A model generated the notes under the pieces. That model worked only from the letters and a program-made list of their open reading frames with translations, did no database searches and had not been told where the DNA came from. A program made the translations under genes and the position numbers. Positions 1 through 7,649 of a stretch of 17,818 nucleotides of DNA are shown in pieces. The stretch's first letter is position 1, and each line of letters starts with the position of its first letter. Origin of the DNA: CAZGAH01 sp964523295 (lineage in GTDB: Bacteria > Desulfobacterota > Desulfovibrionia > Desulfovibrionales > Desulfovibrionaceae); the NCBI GenBank assembly GCA_964523295.1, contig CAZGAH010000089.1, positions 1-17,818 of the forward strand. The letters are read 5' to 3'.

Positions 1-2
1 GC

Positions 3-335
3 TACGGCTATCGCCCTGTGCTCCTCGAAACCTTCGTCGAAAAGGCCCGCTTCCGCGGAACGTGCTATCGCGCTGACAACTGGCAATACCTTGGTGATAC
101 GCGTGGCAGCGGGAAACTCGACACCAAATATGCCTGCGCACTCCCCGTCAAAAGCGTCCGGGCCCTTTCTCTGATGTCCCGCTTCAGGCAGCATCTGACC
201 AGCCAGACCATCTTTGCGCAGCCCGCCCCCTGCCTGATCTCTTCCGGAATCCTGGTTTACATCGTTGGGACCTACTCCGAATCTCAGGTTCGCGTACGCC
301 GGTTGACAGCCCTTGCCCGGCATGAAAAAGCTTAA
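3..335 (+). CDS. C-terminal part of a DUF4338/DruA-like protein (partial, start outside window)
   Basis: The frame is open from the first complete codon at base 3 and ends at 335; the start lies to the left of the window. The first 40 or so residues carry the pattern LLETFV..ARFRGTCYRA.NW.YLG.T.G.G, followed by a PVK...L....FR segment. From memory this is the conserved C-terminal block of DUF4338, the domain of the anti-phage protein DruA and of many transposon-associated proteins. DUF4338 proteins usually end shortly after the FR segment, so the last 45 or so residues (from about base 200) may be a read-through tail after loss of the original stop. Base composition is visibly less GC-rich than in the genes that follow. 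It is probably the edge of a mobile or defence element next to the lipid cluster. The family call is fairly good; activity and mobility cannot be judged from a fragment. Confidence 0.6.
   Translation, partial: YGYRPVLLETFVEKARFRGTCYRADNWQYLGDTRGSGKLDTKYACALPVKSVRALSLMSRFRQHLTSQTIFAQPAPCLISSGILVYIVGTYSESQVRVRRLTALARHEKA
303..331 (+). promoter_or_regulatory. possible promoter upstream of the exporter gene
   Basis: A perfect TTGACA hexamer lies at 303-308. An A-rich stretch follows 15-17 bases downstream (about 324-331), but it matches TATAAT at only three positions. It sits 22 bases before the GTG start at 353 and is the only promoter-like pair found ahead of the lipid genes. The site overlaps the end of the DruA-like reading frame. 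The weak -10 element keeps confidence low. Confidence 0.22.
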
Positions 336-340
336 CACAG

Positions 341-345
341 GGAGG
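341..345 (+). promoter_or_regulatory. ribosome binding site that fixes a GTG start
   Basis: GGAGG at 341-345 lies 7 bases before the GTG at 353. This supports GTG, rather than any downstream ATG, as the start of the exporter gene. Confidence 0.75.
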
Positions 346-352
346 CGCGCGC

Positions 353-2764
353 GTGTCGATTGAGACGCTGGTGGTCCGGCTGCACTGTTTTTTCGCCCCT
401 CGGCGGGGCTGGCTTGCCGCAGCGCTTGGGCTCGTCCTGGGGCTGTGCATCTGGCAATACGCGCAGATGCAGGTGCAGGAGGATATGCGGGGGCTGCTGC
501 CGGACGACGACTCCGCGGCGGCGAGGGATTTCGCCCTGCTGCAACGGGCGCCTTTTTTGCACAAGGCGCTTATCGATCTCCAGGCCGCGCCGGGTCAGGA
601 CCCTGCGTCGCTGACCAGGGTTTCCGCGGCCCTGGCAGCGGGACTCGGGCCGCCCTTCCGGCGCGTCGTCTCCGGCCCGGCCGACCTGGCCGACGCGGCG
701 CTGGCCTCTCCGTCCGGTCAGATAGCGCTGCTGCGCCTGCTGCCGGGTCTGGCCGACATCGACGACGTGCACGCCATCGCCGCGCAGCTCGACCCGCCGA
801 GCCTGCGCGCACGCCTGGAGACCCTGCGCCAACGGATGCTCGGTCCCGAGGGCTGGGGACAGACGCTCCTGGCCCGGGAGGATCCCCTCGATTTCCGTTC
901 TCTGCTCCTGCGCAAGTTACGTTTCCTGAATCCGGTCCCCCGGCTGGCCGTGCATGACGGTCGCTTTCTGAGCCGTGACAGCCGCCACGCACTGCTCATC
1001 GCCGATGTCGCCGCGCCGATCACGGATTTCCGGGCTGCGGCGGACGTGCAGACCGCGTTCGAACAGGCCGTGCGCGCGCACGTTCCATCGGGCACAACCG
1101 CCACGCTGCTTTCCGGACATCTCTATACGCTGGCCAATGCCCGTGCGATTCAGGACGACTTGCGCCTCCTGCTCAGCCTGTCCGGCGTGGCAGTGGCCGG
1201 GCTGCTGTTCGCGGCGTTGCGACCGGCGCGGGCCCTGGCCGTGTCCCTGGCGCCGTTTCTGGCCATGGCGGTCGGCGGTGCGGCAGCCTCGCTGGCGTAC
1301 GGCCCGGTCTCCGGCGTAACCCTGGGGTTCGGGGCGGTGTTGCTGGGACTTGCCGCGGACTACGGCATTCACGTCAGCGTGGCCCTGCAACGCCATCCGG
1401 ACGACGCGGCCGGGGCAGTCGCTCGCCTGGTCCGCCCGTTGCTGGCCTCGTCGCTGACGACGCTGGCAGCGTTTGCGGTGCTTCTCCAGGCCAATCTGCC
1501 CGTTCTGCGGCAAATGGCGGTGTTCGCCCTGGCCGGTCTTGCCGCGGCGTTGCTCTTTTCGCTGCTCGTCCTTCCGCATCTGGCAACGCGGCAACGAAGC
1601 GCTCCGCCGAGGGGGGCGGTATGGGCAGCGCGCGTGCTGGATGGGCTTGGTCGTCTGGCAGCACGGCATCGACGCCCGATCCTGGCCCTGTGGCTCGTGC
1701 TGCTGGTCGCGACGGCCCTGCCAGCGGCGGGCATCCGCTTTTCCGGCGACCTGCGCGGCCTGGGGGTATCCACGCCGGCGCTGCAGGAGGCCGAAGGCCT
1801 GTTCCGGTCCGTCTGGGGCGACCTGCGCGGCCAGGCACTTATTTTCGCCAGCGGCCCGGATACGGATAGTGCCCTGGCCGCCGCGGAGGGAGTATTCGCG
1901 GCGTTGGGCACGGCAACGCCCGGGCTGGCGAGCCTGTCCCCGCTGCTGCCGTCGGCGGCGACACAATCCGCCAACCGCGCCCGCTGGAAGGAATTCTGGT
2001 CCGGCCGGGGGCCGGCGCTCCGCCAGAACCTGTCTGGCGTCGCCGCGGAGCTGGGTTACGCCGACGCGGCCTTTGCGCCGTTTCTTGCCTGGCTGGGGCA
2101 AGCGGGCGACCCGGTGGACGAGCTGGATTGGCGTGCGCTTGGCCTGGGCGAGGTGCTTGACATGCTCCTGCCCGGCGGGGAAAATGACGCAAGGGAAAGG
2201 CTGGTCCTGACGCTCGCGCCGGATGCGCCGGAGACCTTCGCCGCGCTCGCGGCGGCGAATCTGTCCCCGGACGTCCGCCCGGTCTCGCAGACCCGCTTTG
2301 CGCGCGAGCTGTCCGAGGATTTGGAGCGCAGCTTTGTCCGTTCTGTCGGCCTGGTCGCTCTGGTCTGCCTGGGGCTGCTGTTCGCGCTATACCGCACGCT
2401 GCGCAAGACGCTGGCCGCGCAGGCGCCGGCGCTCACGGGGCTGGCCTGCCTGGCCGCCGGGCTGGAGCTTTTCGACATCGAATGTACCATCTACACCATG
2501 CTGGCGACCATTCTTATCATAGGCCTGGCCGTGGATTACGGGATATTTATGGTTGAACGCAGCGCACGGGCGCACGACGACGGCACGCCGCTGGCCGTCG
2601 CGCTCTCGGGCGCGACCACGCTCGCGGCCTTCGGCGTGCTCGCCCTGGCCAGGCACCCGGCCTTGCACGGTATCGGTCTGGCCATGCTGCTCGGCCTGGC
2701 CGGGGCTGGAGCGGCCGCGTTGCTGGTAACGCCGGCCCTGCTGGCGTCGACGAGGCAGAAATGA
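353..2764 (+). CDS. MMPL/RND-family lipid exporter
   Basis: This 803-residue inner-membrane transporter has the two-fold RND/MMPL layout. A first membrane helix lies at about residues 18-37 and a large periplasmic loop follows to about 265. A helix bundle comes next, containing GLAADYGIHV with Asp336. A helix at about 443-463, a second loop to about 660 and a second bundle containing GLAVDYGIFM with Asp728 complete the protein. The paired DYG motifs inside helices are the proton-relay signature of MMPL proteins, and 770-800 residues is typical of the exporters in aryl polyene clusters. It starts at GTG with a good ribosome binding site, and its TGA overlaps the ATG of the lipoprotein gene (ATGA). 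It probably flips or exports the acyl product of the synthases encoded downstream, driven by the proton gradient. Family identity is secure; the cargo is inferred from neighbours. Confidence 0.9.
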   Translation: MSIETLVVRLHCFFAPRRGWLAAALGLVLGLCIWQYAQMQVQEDMRGLLPDDDSAAARDFALLQRAPFLHKALIDLQAAPGQDPASLTRVSAALAAGLGPPFRRVVSGPADLADAALASPSGQIALLRLLPGLADIDDVHAIAAQLDPPSLRARLETLRQRMLGPEGWGQTLLAREDPLDFRSLLLRKLRFLNPVPRLAVHDGRFLSRDSRHALLIADVAAPITDFRAAADVQTAFEQAVRAHVPSGTTATLLSGHLYTLANARAIQDDLRLLLSLSGVAVAGLLFAALRPARALAVSLAPFLAMAVGGAAASLAYGPVSGVTLGFGAVLLGLAADYGIHVSVALQRHPDDAAGAVARLVRPLLASSLTTLAAFAVLLQANLPVLRQMAVFALAGLAAALLFSLLVLPHLATRQRSAPPRGAVWAARVLDGLGRLAARHRRPILALWLVLLVATALPAAGIRFSGDLRGLGVSTPALQEAEGLFRSVWGDLRGQALIFASGPDTDSALAAAEGVFAALGTATPGLASLSPLLPSAATQSANRARWKEFWSGRGPALRQNLSGVAAELGYADAAFAPFLAWLGQAGDPVDELDWRALGLGEVLDMLLPGGENDARERLVLTLAPDAPETFAALAAANLSPDVRPVSQTRFARELSEDLERSFVRSVGLVALVCLGLLFALYRTLRKTLAAQAPALTGLACLAAGLELFDIECTIYTMLATILIIGLAVDYGIFMVERSARAHDDGTPLAVALSGATTLAAFGVLALARHPALHGIGLAMLLGLAGAGAAALLVTPALLASTRQK

Positions 2765-3471
2765 CCAGGAGTGTACGCTCATTCCCTTTTCGGACGATGA
2801 CGCGGGGATTTCGCGCATGTTCGCTTGCGGCGCTGCTTCTATGCTGCCTGACCGCCTGCGCAACGCCGAGGACCCTGCCCGCCGTCTGGACCCCGGTCCC
2901 AGCCGAGGCTGCGGAGCCGTATTTCGCCGCGCTCTGGACCCTGCGCCCGGTCCGCTATCATATCCGGCTCGAGGCGCAGCTGACCTACGGCAAACGAAAG
3001 GCCTTCTGCGCCGCCTTCGTGCGCCTGGATACGGCGCAGGGCGAGGCCCGCGTCGTGGGCATGAATGAAATGGGCCTGACCCTGTTCGATCTCACTGTCA
3101 CGCGCGCCGGAGAAACCCTGCACACGCTGGCCCCACTATTCGGCCAGGCGTCCGGCTTCGCCGCTGCTGCTGCGACCGTGATCCGCAACCTCGTGCTGGA
3201 CATGCCGCCCGGCGCCGGGATGCAGGCGGCGCAACAGCCGGAGGTGCTGCGCGCGATCCTGCCCGGACCGGGCTGCTCCCGGCAGGAGTACCTGTTTTCC
3301 CGCCGCGAATCCACGCTGTTCACCAAGTCCTGCCAGGCCCGGAACTGGCAGTTGCGCTGCTCGGACTACCGCCCTGCCGGCGGCGTTGCCGTCCCGCACC
3401 GCCTGCAGTACGAAGACGCGCGTTACGACCTCGTGATCACGGCCCTGGTGCGCGGCCTGGAGGTGAAATGA
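2761..3471 (+). CDS. outer-membrane-type lipoprotein, DUF3261/LolA-LolB-like
   Basis: The 236-residue product has an Arg-rich N-terminus, a hydrophobic stretch at residues 20-30 and a lipobox LTAC ending at Cys33, so it should be cleaved and lipidated by signal peptidase II. The mature part contains a beta-rich segment (about residues 60-115) with VVGMNEMGLTLFDL. This resembles DUF3261 lipoproteins, which I recall as regular partners of the MMPL exporter in aryl polyene clusters and as sharing the LolA/LolB lipid-carrier fold. Four bases overlap the exporter gene and four overlap the dehydratase gene. An internal ATG at 2797 would give a shorter signal peptide, but the ATGA coupling favours 2761. 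It probably receives the exported lipid on the periplasmic side and passes it to the outer membrane. The lipoprotein call is strong; the family call is moderate. Confidence 0.7.
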   Translation: MTRSVRSFPFRTMTRGFRACSLAALLLCCLTACATPRTLPAVWTPVPAEAAEPYFAALWTLRPVRYHIRLEAQLTYGKRKAFCAAFVRLDTAQGEARVVGMNEMGLTLFDLTVTRAGETLHTLAPLFGQASGFAAAAATVIRNLVLDMPPGAGMQAAQQPEVLRAILPGPGCSRQEYLFSRRESTLFTKSCQARNWQLRCSDYRPAGGVAVPHRLQYEDARYDLVITALVRGLEVK

Positions 3472-3857
3472 GCGCGTTGCGCCAGGCCATCGCCGCCGCA
3501 GTCATTGGCCCCCTGCTCCGCCGCGAAGATGGGGCCTGGTGCCAGGCCTGCCGCTTCGACAGCGCGTGCGTCGCCTTTGCGGGCCATTTTCCGGGGAATC
3601 CGCTGTTGCCGGCCCTGGCGCAGATACTGGCCGGAGAGCACGTCGCCCAGGCCATTGCCGGCCGTCAGCTGGTGCTGACCGGCGTGGAACGTGCCCGGTT
3701 CCTGCTTCCCATCGTTCCGGAGCAGACCGTGGACGTCGTTGTCCGCGAACCCGCAACCTCGGGCCGTTCCTGCTGGGAGGTCCGACTGCTGACCGACGCG
3801 GGGCAGGCGGCGTCCTTTCTGTTGACCTTCGATCCGGCGCCGGCGCCCGTCCTCTAA
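3468..3857 (+). CDS. FabZ/ApeI-like hot-dog 3-hydroxyacyl-ACP dehydratase
   Basis: At 129 residues this is the size of a single hot-dog domain. FAGHFPGNPLLPAL (residues 37-50) corresponds to the FabZ/FabA active-site helix, with the catalytic His at residue 40. In FabZ a Glu lies 14 residues after that His; here that position is Leu54, with the nearest acid at Glu57. The usual PGV after the motif is replaced by PAL. The protein either uses another acid, like the divergent dehydratases of aryl polyene clusters, or is not a conventional dehydratase. The start overlaps the lipoprotein stop (ATGA) and has GGAGG four bases upstream. Its likely role is dehydration of 3-hydroxyacyl-ACP to the enoyl form on a growing polyene chain. 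Fold and family are confident; activity is uncertain because of the missing acid. Confidence 0.78.
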   Translation: MSALRQAIAAAVIGPLLRREDGAWCQACRFDSACVAFAGHFPGNPLLPALAQILAGEHVAQAIAGRQLVLTGVERARFLLPIVPEQTVDVVVREPATSGRSCWEVRLLTDAGQAASFLLTFDPAPAPVL

Positions 3858-3881
3858 GCTCGGCCAACGGAGCCCCAATCC

Positions 3882-4349
3882 ATGCGCAAGCCCTGTTTCC
3901 CTGTCCTGCCAGACCGTCCGGCGCCCCTGCGGGTAACGGTACACCGCTGCGTGCGCTTCGAAGAGGTCGATCCGCTCGGCATTGTCTGGCACGGCCGCTA
4001 TCCCGGCTACGCCGAAGATGCGCGCGTGGCGCTCTACGAGCGTTACGGCATCGGTTATATGGACTTGTACCGCCACGGCGTCATCGCTCCGATCAAGCAG
4101 ATGCATCTGGACTATTGCCGGCCCTTGCATTTTCAGGATTCGTTCACCATCGAAGGCCTGTTGCACTGGAGCGACGCAGTCCGGCTCAATTTCGAGTTCA
4201 TCATCCGCGACGCAGAGGGGCGCGTAGCCACCCGCGGGTATACGGTGCAGCTGCTGCTCGACAGCCAGGAGAATCTGCTGCTCGTGCCGCCGCTGTTCTA
4301 TGCCGGGTTTCGCGAGCGCTGGCTGTCCGGCTCGCTGGGCGGAGACTGA
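3882..4349 (+). CDS. 4-hydroxybenzoyl-CoA thioesterase (4HBT) family hot-dog thioesterase
   Basis: The 155-residue protein has the 4HBT signature near its N-terminus: VRFEEVDPLGIVWHGRYPGYAEDAR in outline, with the candidate catalytic Asp at residue 30, His37, and the E-x-AR helix start. It is the length of YbgC/4HBT acyl-CoA or acyl-ACP thioesterases, a type found in aryl polyene clusters. A GGAG at 3869-3872 lies 9 bases before the ATG. The gap to the dehydratase is 24 bases, one of the few non-overlapping junctions in the block. It is cytoplasmic, since no signal peptide is seen. Its likely role is to release the finished acyl chain from the carrier protein, or to remove wrongly primed chains. 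Family is confident; substrate is inferred from context. Confidence 0.82.
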   Translation: MRKPCFPVLPDRPAPLRVTVHRCVRFEEVDPLGIVWHGRYPGYAEDARVALYERYGIGYMDLYRHGVIAPIKQMHLDYCRPLHFQDSFTIEGLLHWSDAVRLNFEFIIRDAEGRVATRGYTVQLLLDSQENLLLVPPLFYAGFRERWLSGSLGGD

Positions 4350-4353
4350 GACC

Positions 4354-5508
4354 ATGGAGCGCGTCGTCATCGTATACGCCGCTGTCGTCAGCGCGCTGGG
4401 GCCGACGCTCGACCGGACCTGGCAGGCGCTCATGGCCGGTGAGAGCGCCATCGGTCGGGCGGAGTGCCGCTTCGGCGGCAGCGGAGCGTTCAGGCCTGCG
4501 GCCTGTATTCCCGGACTGCGCGCGCCGCGGGGAGACTCCGCGCTGGCGGCGCTGACGGACCGGCTGCTGGAGGGCATCGAGCCCGGCGTCGTGCCCGGCG
4601 ACAGCCTGCTCTATACGGCCACGACCAAAGCCGGCATCGACGTGCTGGAGCAAAGGGAGCCTGGCCGGCCGGGCACGCTCGCGCCGCTGTTTCCGGGCGA
4701 TTTGCGCGCCCGGTCATGCCGACGCCTGGGCCTCGAGGACCGCGGCTTTTCCTTCAGCGCCGCCTGCGCCTCGTCCACGGCGGCCCTGGCCCGGGCCGCG
4801 GCAGCCCTGACAGCGGGCCGCGCTTCGGCGGTGCTCGTCGTTGCGGCGGACCTGGTTTCAACCTTTGTGAGCACGGGTTTTGCCGGGCTGAAGGCGCTTT
4901 CGGAAACGCCCTGTCGCCCCTTCGACTCTCGCCGCGACGGGCTGAGTCTTGGCGAGGGGGCCGCGGCCCTGCTGCTCATGACCGGGACCAGGGCCAGGGC
5001 CGAGGGTCGGCAGGCATTGGCCGGGCTGGCCGGCTGGGCCGTAAGCAACGACGCCGCGCACGTTACCGCTCCGGATCGTAGCGGCGCCGGACTGGCCCGG
5101 GCCATGGACCAGGCCTTGCGCCGGGCCGGGCTCGATTCCGGGGACATCGGCGCGGTGAATGCCCACGGCACGGGCACGGTTTTCAACGACGCCATGGAGC
5201 TTGCCGCGTTCGCGCGGGTGTTCGGGCCGGAAGCAGCGGCGAGGGGGCTGGTCGTACACACGGTGAAAGGGGCGCTCGGGCACACGCTGGGCGCTGCCGG
5301 CGCCATCGAGGCCGCGCTGGCGATCCGCTCCCTGGCCGAGGGGCAGGTACCGCCCACGCTACGTTGCGAGCAGCCGGACTTTGGGGCCGACGGACTGGTC
5401 TTCCCCGACGCGAGAGCCTTTGCCGGCAAGGCCGTACTCAGCGTGAATTCCGGCTTCGGCGGCATCAACGGGACGCTTGTGTTCACGCGCGGAGACGATC
5501 ATGCGTAG
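4354..5508 (+). CDS. beta-ketoacyl-ACP synthase, FabF/ApeO-like
   Basis: This 384-residue condensing enzyme has a complete catalytic triad: the nucleophile Cys138 in SAACASSTAAL, His271 in NAHGTGT and His310 in GALGHTLGAAGA. The GFGGINGTLVF-like C-terminal glycine loop of FabF enzymes is also present. The length is slightly short for FabF (about 410). The ATG at 4354 is preferred because GGAGAC at 4341-4346 lies 7 bases upstream and because VVIVYAAVVSALG matches the family's first strand; an in-frame upstream extension would run into the thioesterase gene. It overlaps the next gene by 8 bases. It should catalyse decarboxylative condensation of malonyl-ACP onto an acyl chain, probably as a heterodimer with the inactive partner encoded next. 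Whether it builds a polyene or a saturated chain cannot be read from the sequence. Confidence 0.92.
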   Translation: MERVVIVYAAVVSALGPTLDRTWQALMAGESAIGRAECRFGGSGAFRPAACIPGLRAPRGDSALAALTDRLLEGIEPGVVPGDSLLYTATTKAGIDVLEQREPGRPGTLAPLFPGDLRARSCRRLGLEDRGFSFSAACASSTAALARAAAALTAGRASAVLVVAADLVSTFVSTGFAGLKALSETPCRPFDSRRDGLSLGEGAAALLLMTGTRARAEGRQALAGLAGWAVSNDAAHVTAPDRSGAGLARAMDQALRRAGLDSGDIGAVNAHGTGTVFNDAMELAAFARVFGPEAAARGLVVHTVKGALGHTLGAAGAIEAALAIRSLAEGQVPPTLRCEQPDFGADGLVFPDARAFAGKAVLSVNSGFGGINGTLVFTRGDDHA

Positions 5509-6250
5509 CGCGCAGGTGGCGATAACCGGCCTGGGCTGGGTCTCTGCCGCGGGCCTGGGCTGCGGCCCGGCGGACTTTGCCCTGCGCGCCGGACCACTTC
5601 CGGAAATCCGGCGCGCTCAGCTTTTCGCGGCTCAGGACCGCCATTTCGGCCGACTGGATGACTTCTCCCGTCTGGGGCTGGCCGGCATCGCCCTGGCGTT
5701 GCGCGACGCCGGGCTCGATGCCTCGGAGTCTTTCTCCGACGGCGAGGTGCGCGCGCGTGATATCGGCGTTGTCGTGACGACGAACTGTGGCTGCGTACAC
5801 ACGGACCTGGCCTTTTGGGAGACGGTGAACCGGCAGACAGGCCATAGCGACAGTCCTCGCCTGTTCGTCTACACGCTGCCGAGCGTGTTTTTAGGCGAGG
5901 CGGCGCTACGCCTGGGGCTCGGCGGTCCGACATACGCGCTCGACGGAGGCCCGGAGATTGCCGGCGGTCTGGCGGCCCTTTGCGAGGCCGTGGACATGCT
6001 TGTGCAGGGCGAATGTCCGGTCATGCTCGCCGGTATGTGCGACCTGCCCCCGCCGCCGGGATTGTGCCTGCCAGGACGCGCTTTGCCCGGAGCCGTATTT
6101 TTTGTGCTTGAAATGTCGCCGCGCGCTCAGTACCCTGCCTATGCCTGGTTGACGCTGGAACGGGATGGGAGCGTGCGCGCGGACAGCGCCAGACCAGCCG
6201 ACCTGATCGCGCTTGCCGGCAGCTTGACCCCGCGCAGCAGTCCGGCGTAA
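5501..6250 (+). CDS. chain-length-factor-like half ketosynthase (no catalytic Cys)
   Basis: The 249-residue product aligns with only the N-terminal half of a ketosynthase: VAITGLGWVSAAG at the start, then ALDGGPEIAGGLAAL where active enzymes have the nucleophile elbow. The catalytic Cys position is Gly, and the second half with the two catalytic histidines is absent. From memory this matches the short 'ketosynthase chain length factor' proteins (Pfam Ketoacyl-synt_2) that pair with the active synthase in aryl polyene clusters, so the size is probably normal for its family. The ATG at 5501 lies inside the preceding gene; the two share ATGCGTAG, and GGAGACG sits just upstream. It probably forms a heterodimer with the preceding synthase and sets chain length. 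About 100 bases separate it from the radical SAM block. Confidence 0.8.
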   Translation: MRSAQVAITGLGWVSAAGLGCGPADFALRAGPLPEIRRAQLFAAQDRHFGRLDDFSRLGLAGIALALRDAGLDASESFSDGEVRARDIGVVVTTNCGCVHTDLAFWETVNRQTGHSDSPRLFVYTLPSVFLGEAALRLGLGGPTYALDGGPEIAGGLAALCEAVDMLVQGECPVMLAGMCDLPPPPGLCLPGRALPGAVFFVLEMSPRAQYPAYAWLTLERDGSVRADSARPADLIALAGSLTPRSSPA

Positions 6251-6350
6251 CTTGTCGCCCGACGCCGTCTTTTGGACCATGCCGTGTCTGGCCGGAGTTC
6301 ACCGGGAACCGGCCCCTGTTTCGCTCACCCCAGGATAATGCGAGCCGTTC
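6251..6350 (+). other. 100-base gap between the synthase and radical SAM blocks
   Basis: This is the largest break in the lipid cluster. It holds a 6-bp inverted repeat, GGCCGG at 6290-6295 and CCGGCC at 6309-6314, but no T-run follows, so a rho-independent terminator is not supported. An in-frame stop at 6336-6338 shows the next gene cannot start farther upstream. I saw no convincing promoter. Confidence 0.5.
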
Positions 6351-7649
6351 ATGCAGATGCATCTCATGTATCCCCGCTGGCGCAAGCTCGAGCGGCAGAC
6401 CGAGTTCCATCTTCCGCCGCACGGGGCCCTGGTCTTCGCTGCGGCGCTTCCGGCCGACGTGCACGTGACCTTTACGGACGAAAACCGCCAGGCGATTGAT
6501 TTCGAGACCCCGGCTGACCTCGTTGCGCTGTCGGTCATGCTGACCTGTCAGGTGCCGCGGGCCCTGGAAATCATCGCGGAATGCCGGGCCAGGGGCGTGC
6601 CCGTGCTCTGCGGCGGCATTGCCGTGCAGCTCCATGCCGAGGAATTCGCCAGCCAGGCGGACAGCGTGTTCCTGGGCGAGGTCGAAGGCCGGCTGGAGGC
6701 GGTCGTTGCCGATTTTCAGGCCGGCAGGCTGAAGCCTGTCTACGACTATCGCCACAACCCGCCGGACATCACCCTGGTCGGACCGGCCAGGCGGGATTTG
6801 CTGCATCGCCCGGACTACACTTACCGGGGCGTGCAGATGGTCGATCTGGTCCACGCCTCGCGCGGCTGCCGCTTCAACTGTTTTCCCTGCTGCGTGGGCT
6901 ATCTGGGGGGCAAGGTCCACCGGCCGCGGCCCATTGACGCCGTGGTGGCCGAAATCGAATCCATCCCCAACAACCGGCTTTTTCTGGTCGACAATTCGCT
7001 GTCCCAGGATCCCCGCTGGCTCAAGGATCTCTTCACTGCGCTCGCGCCGCTCAAGCGCAAATGGATATCCCATCCCATTCTCTACGATGACGAGATTCTC
7101 GACCTGGCTGCCCGGGCCGGCTGCTGGTACGTCTATCAGGCCGTATTCGATACGTCCGCGGTCATCAGGGAGCGCATCCGCAGGCTCAAGGATCACGGCA
7201 TCGGCGTGGAGGGCACGGTGATTCTGGGCATGGACGACCACGACGAGACGTCCATCAAGCGTCCGGTGGAATTTTTGATCGAAAACGCGCTCGATGTGGC
7301 GGAATTCACCATCCTGACTCCGTTTCCCCACTCCCCCATCCGTGCCCAGCTCGAGGCCGAGGGGCGTATTCTCAGCAACAACTGGGCCGACTACACCTGC
7401 GACCGCGTGGTGTTTCAGCCCAAACAGCTCGATCCGGACCGGCTTCAGGAACTCTACTACTACGCATGGGACACCTTTTACGCCGACGGCGGCTACCAGC
7501 GCAGAATGGGAAACCTGCTCAAGCGCGTCATCGAGCGGGAAATGGCCGACGGCACCTACCGGCGCTACGACCCGCGCCAGCCGCGCCGGTTTCGCGGGAA
7601 CGACGCGGGGCCGCGTCTTTCCGACACTGCCGAGGAGAGCGTCGCATGA
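6351..7649 (+). CDS. B12-binding-type radical SAM protein (first)
   Basis: The 432-residue product has an N-terminal Rossmann-like domain (about residues 30-125: DLVALSVM, VLCGGIAVQLHAEEF, DSVFLGEVEGRLEAVV) typical of cobalamin-binding radical SAM enzymes. The radical SAM core follows, with SRGCRFNCFPC and the [4Fe-4S] ligands Cys173, Cys177 and Cys180 (C-x3-C-x2-C). The C-terminal part (FTILTPFPHSPIRAQLEAEGRI, then a YYYAWDTFY helix) resembles the HpnJ/DUF4070 type of lipid-modifying enzymes. No D-x-H-x-x-G cobalamin ligand motif is seen, so the cofactor is unsure. The start is weakly supported: AGGA at 6332 is 15 bases before ATG 6351, and ATG 6357 or 6366 are alternatives. Its stop overlaps the next gene (ATGA). 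It probably performs radical chemistry, such as C-C bond formation or methylation, on the acyl product; the reaction is unknown. Confidence 0.85.
   Translation: MQMHLMYPRWRKLERQTEFHLPPHGALVFAAALPADVHVTFTDENRQAIDFETPADLVALSVMLTCQVPRALEIIAECRARGVPVLCGGIAVQLHAEEFASQADSVFLGEVEGRLEAVVADFQAGRLKPVYDYRHNPPDITLVGPARRDLLHRPDYTYRGVQMVDLVHASRGCRFNCFPCCVGYLGGKVHRPRPIDAVVAEIESIPNNRLFLVDNSLSQDPRWLKDLFTALAPLKRKWISHPILYDDEILDLAARAGCWYVYQAVFDTSAVIRERIRRLKDHGIGVEGTVILGMDDHDETSIKRPVEFLIENALDVAEFTILTPFPHSPIRAQLEAEGRILSNNWADYTCDRVVFQPKQLDPDRLQELYYYAWDTFYADGGYQRRMGNLLKRVIEREMADGTYRRYDPRQPRRFRGNDAGPRLSDTAEESVA

Noticed and set aside
917..2101. A long minus-strand open frame inside the exporter gene.
   Set aside because: The exporter frame carries clear membrane and DYG motifs. 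The antisense product is Arg/Gln-rich with no domain, as expected for a shadow in GC-rich DNA.
4300..4353. An upstream in-frame extension of the ketosynthase.
   Set aside because: It would lie within the thioesterase gene and lacks a ribosome binding site, whereas ATG 4354 has GGAGAC at proper spacing.
3423..4577. A long minus-strand open frame across the lipoprotein end, dehydratase, thioesterase and synthase start.
   Set aside because: It spans four well-supported genes antisense and has no recognisable domain.
6290..6314. A GGCCGG/CCGGCC inverted repeat between the two lipid blocks, as a terminator.
   Set aside because: Arms are only 6 bp, the loop is 13 bases and no T-run follows.
6021..7331. 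A long minus-strand open frame across the chain-length-factor and first radical SAM gene.
   Set aside because: It is antisense to intact motifs and carries only His/Arg/Gly-rich low-information sequence.
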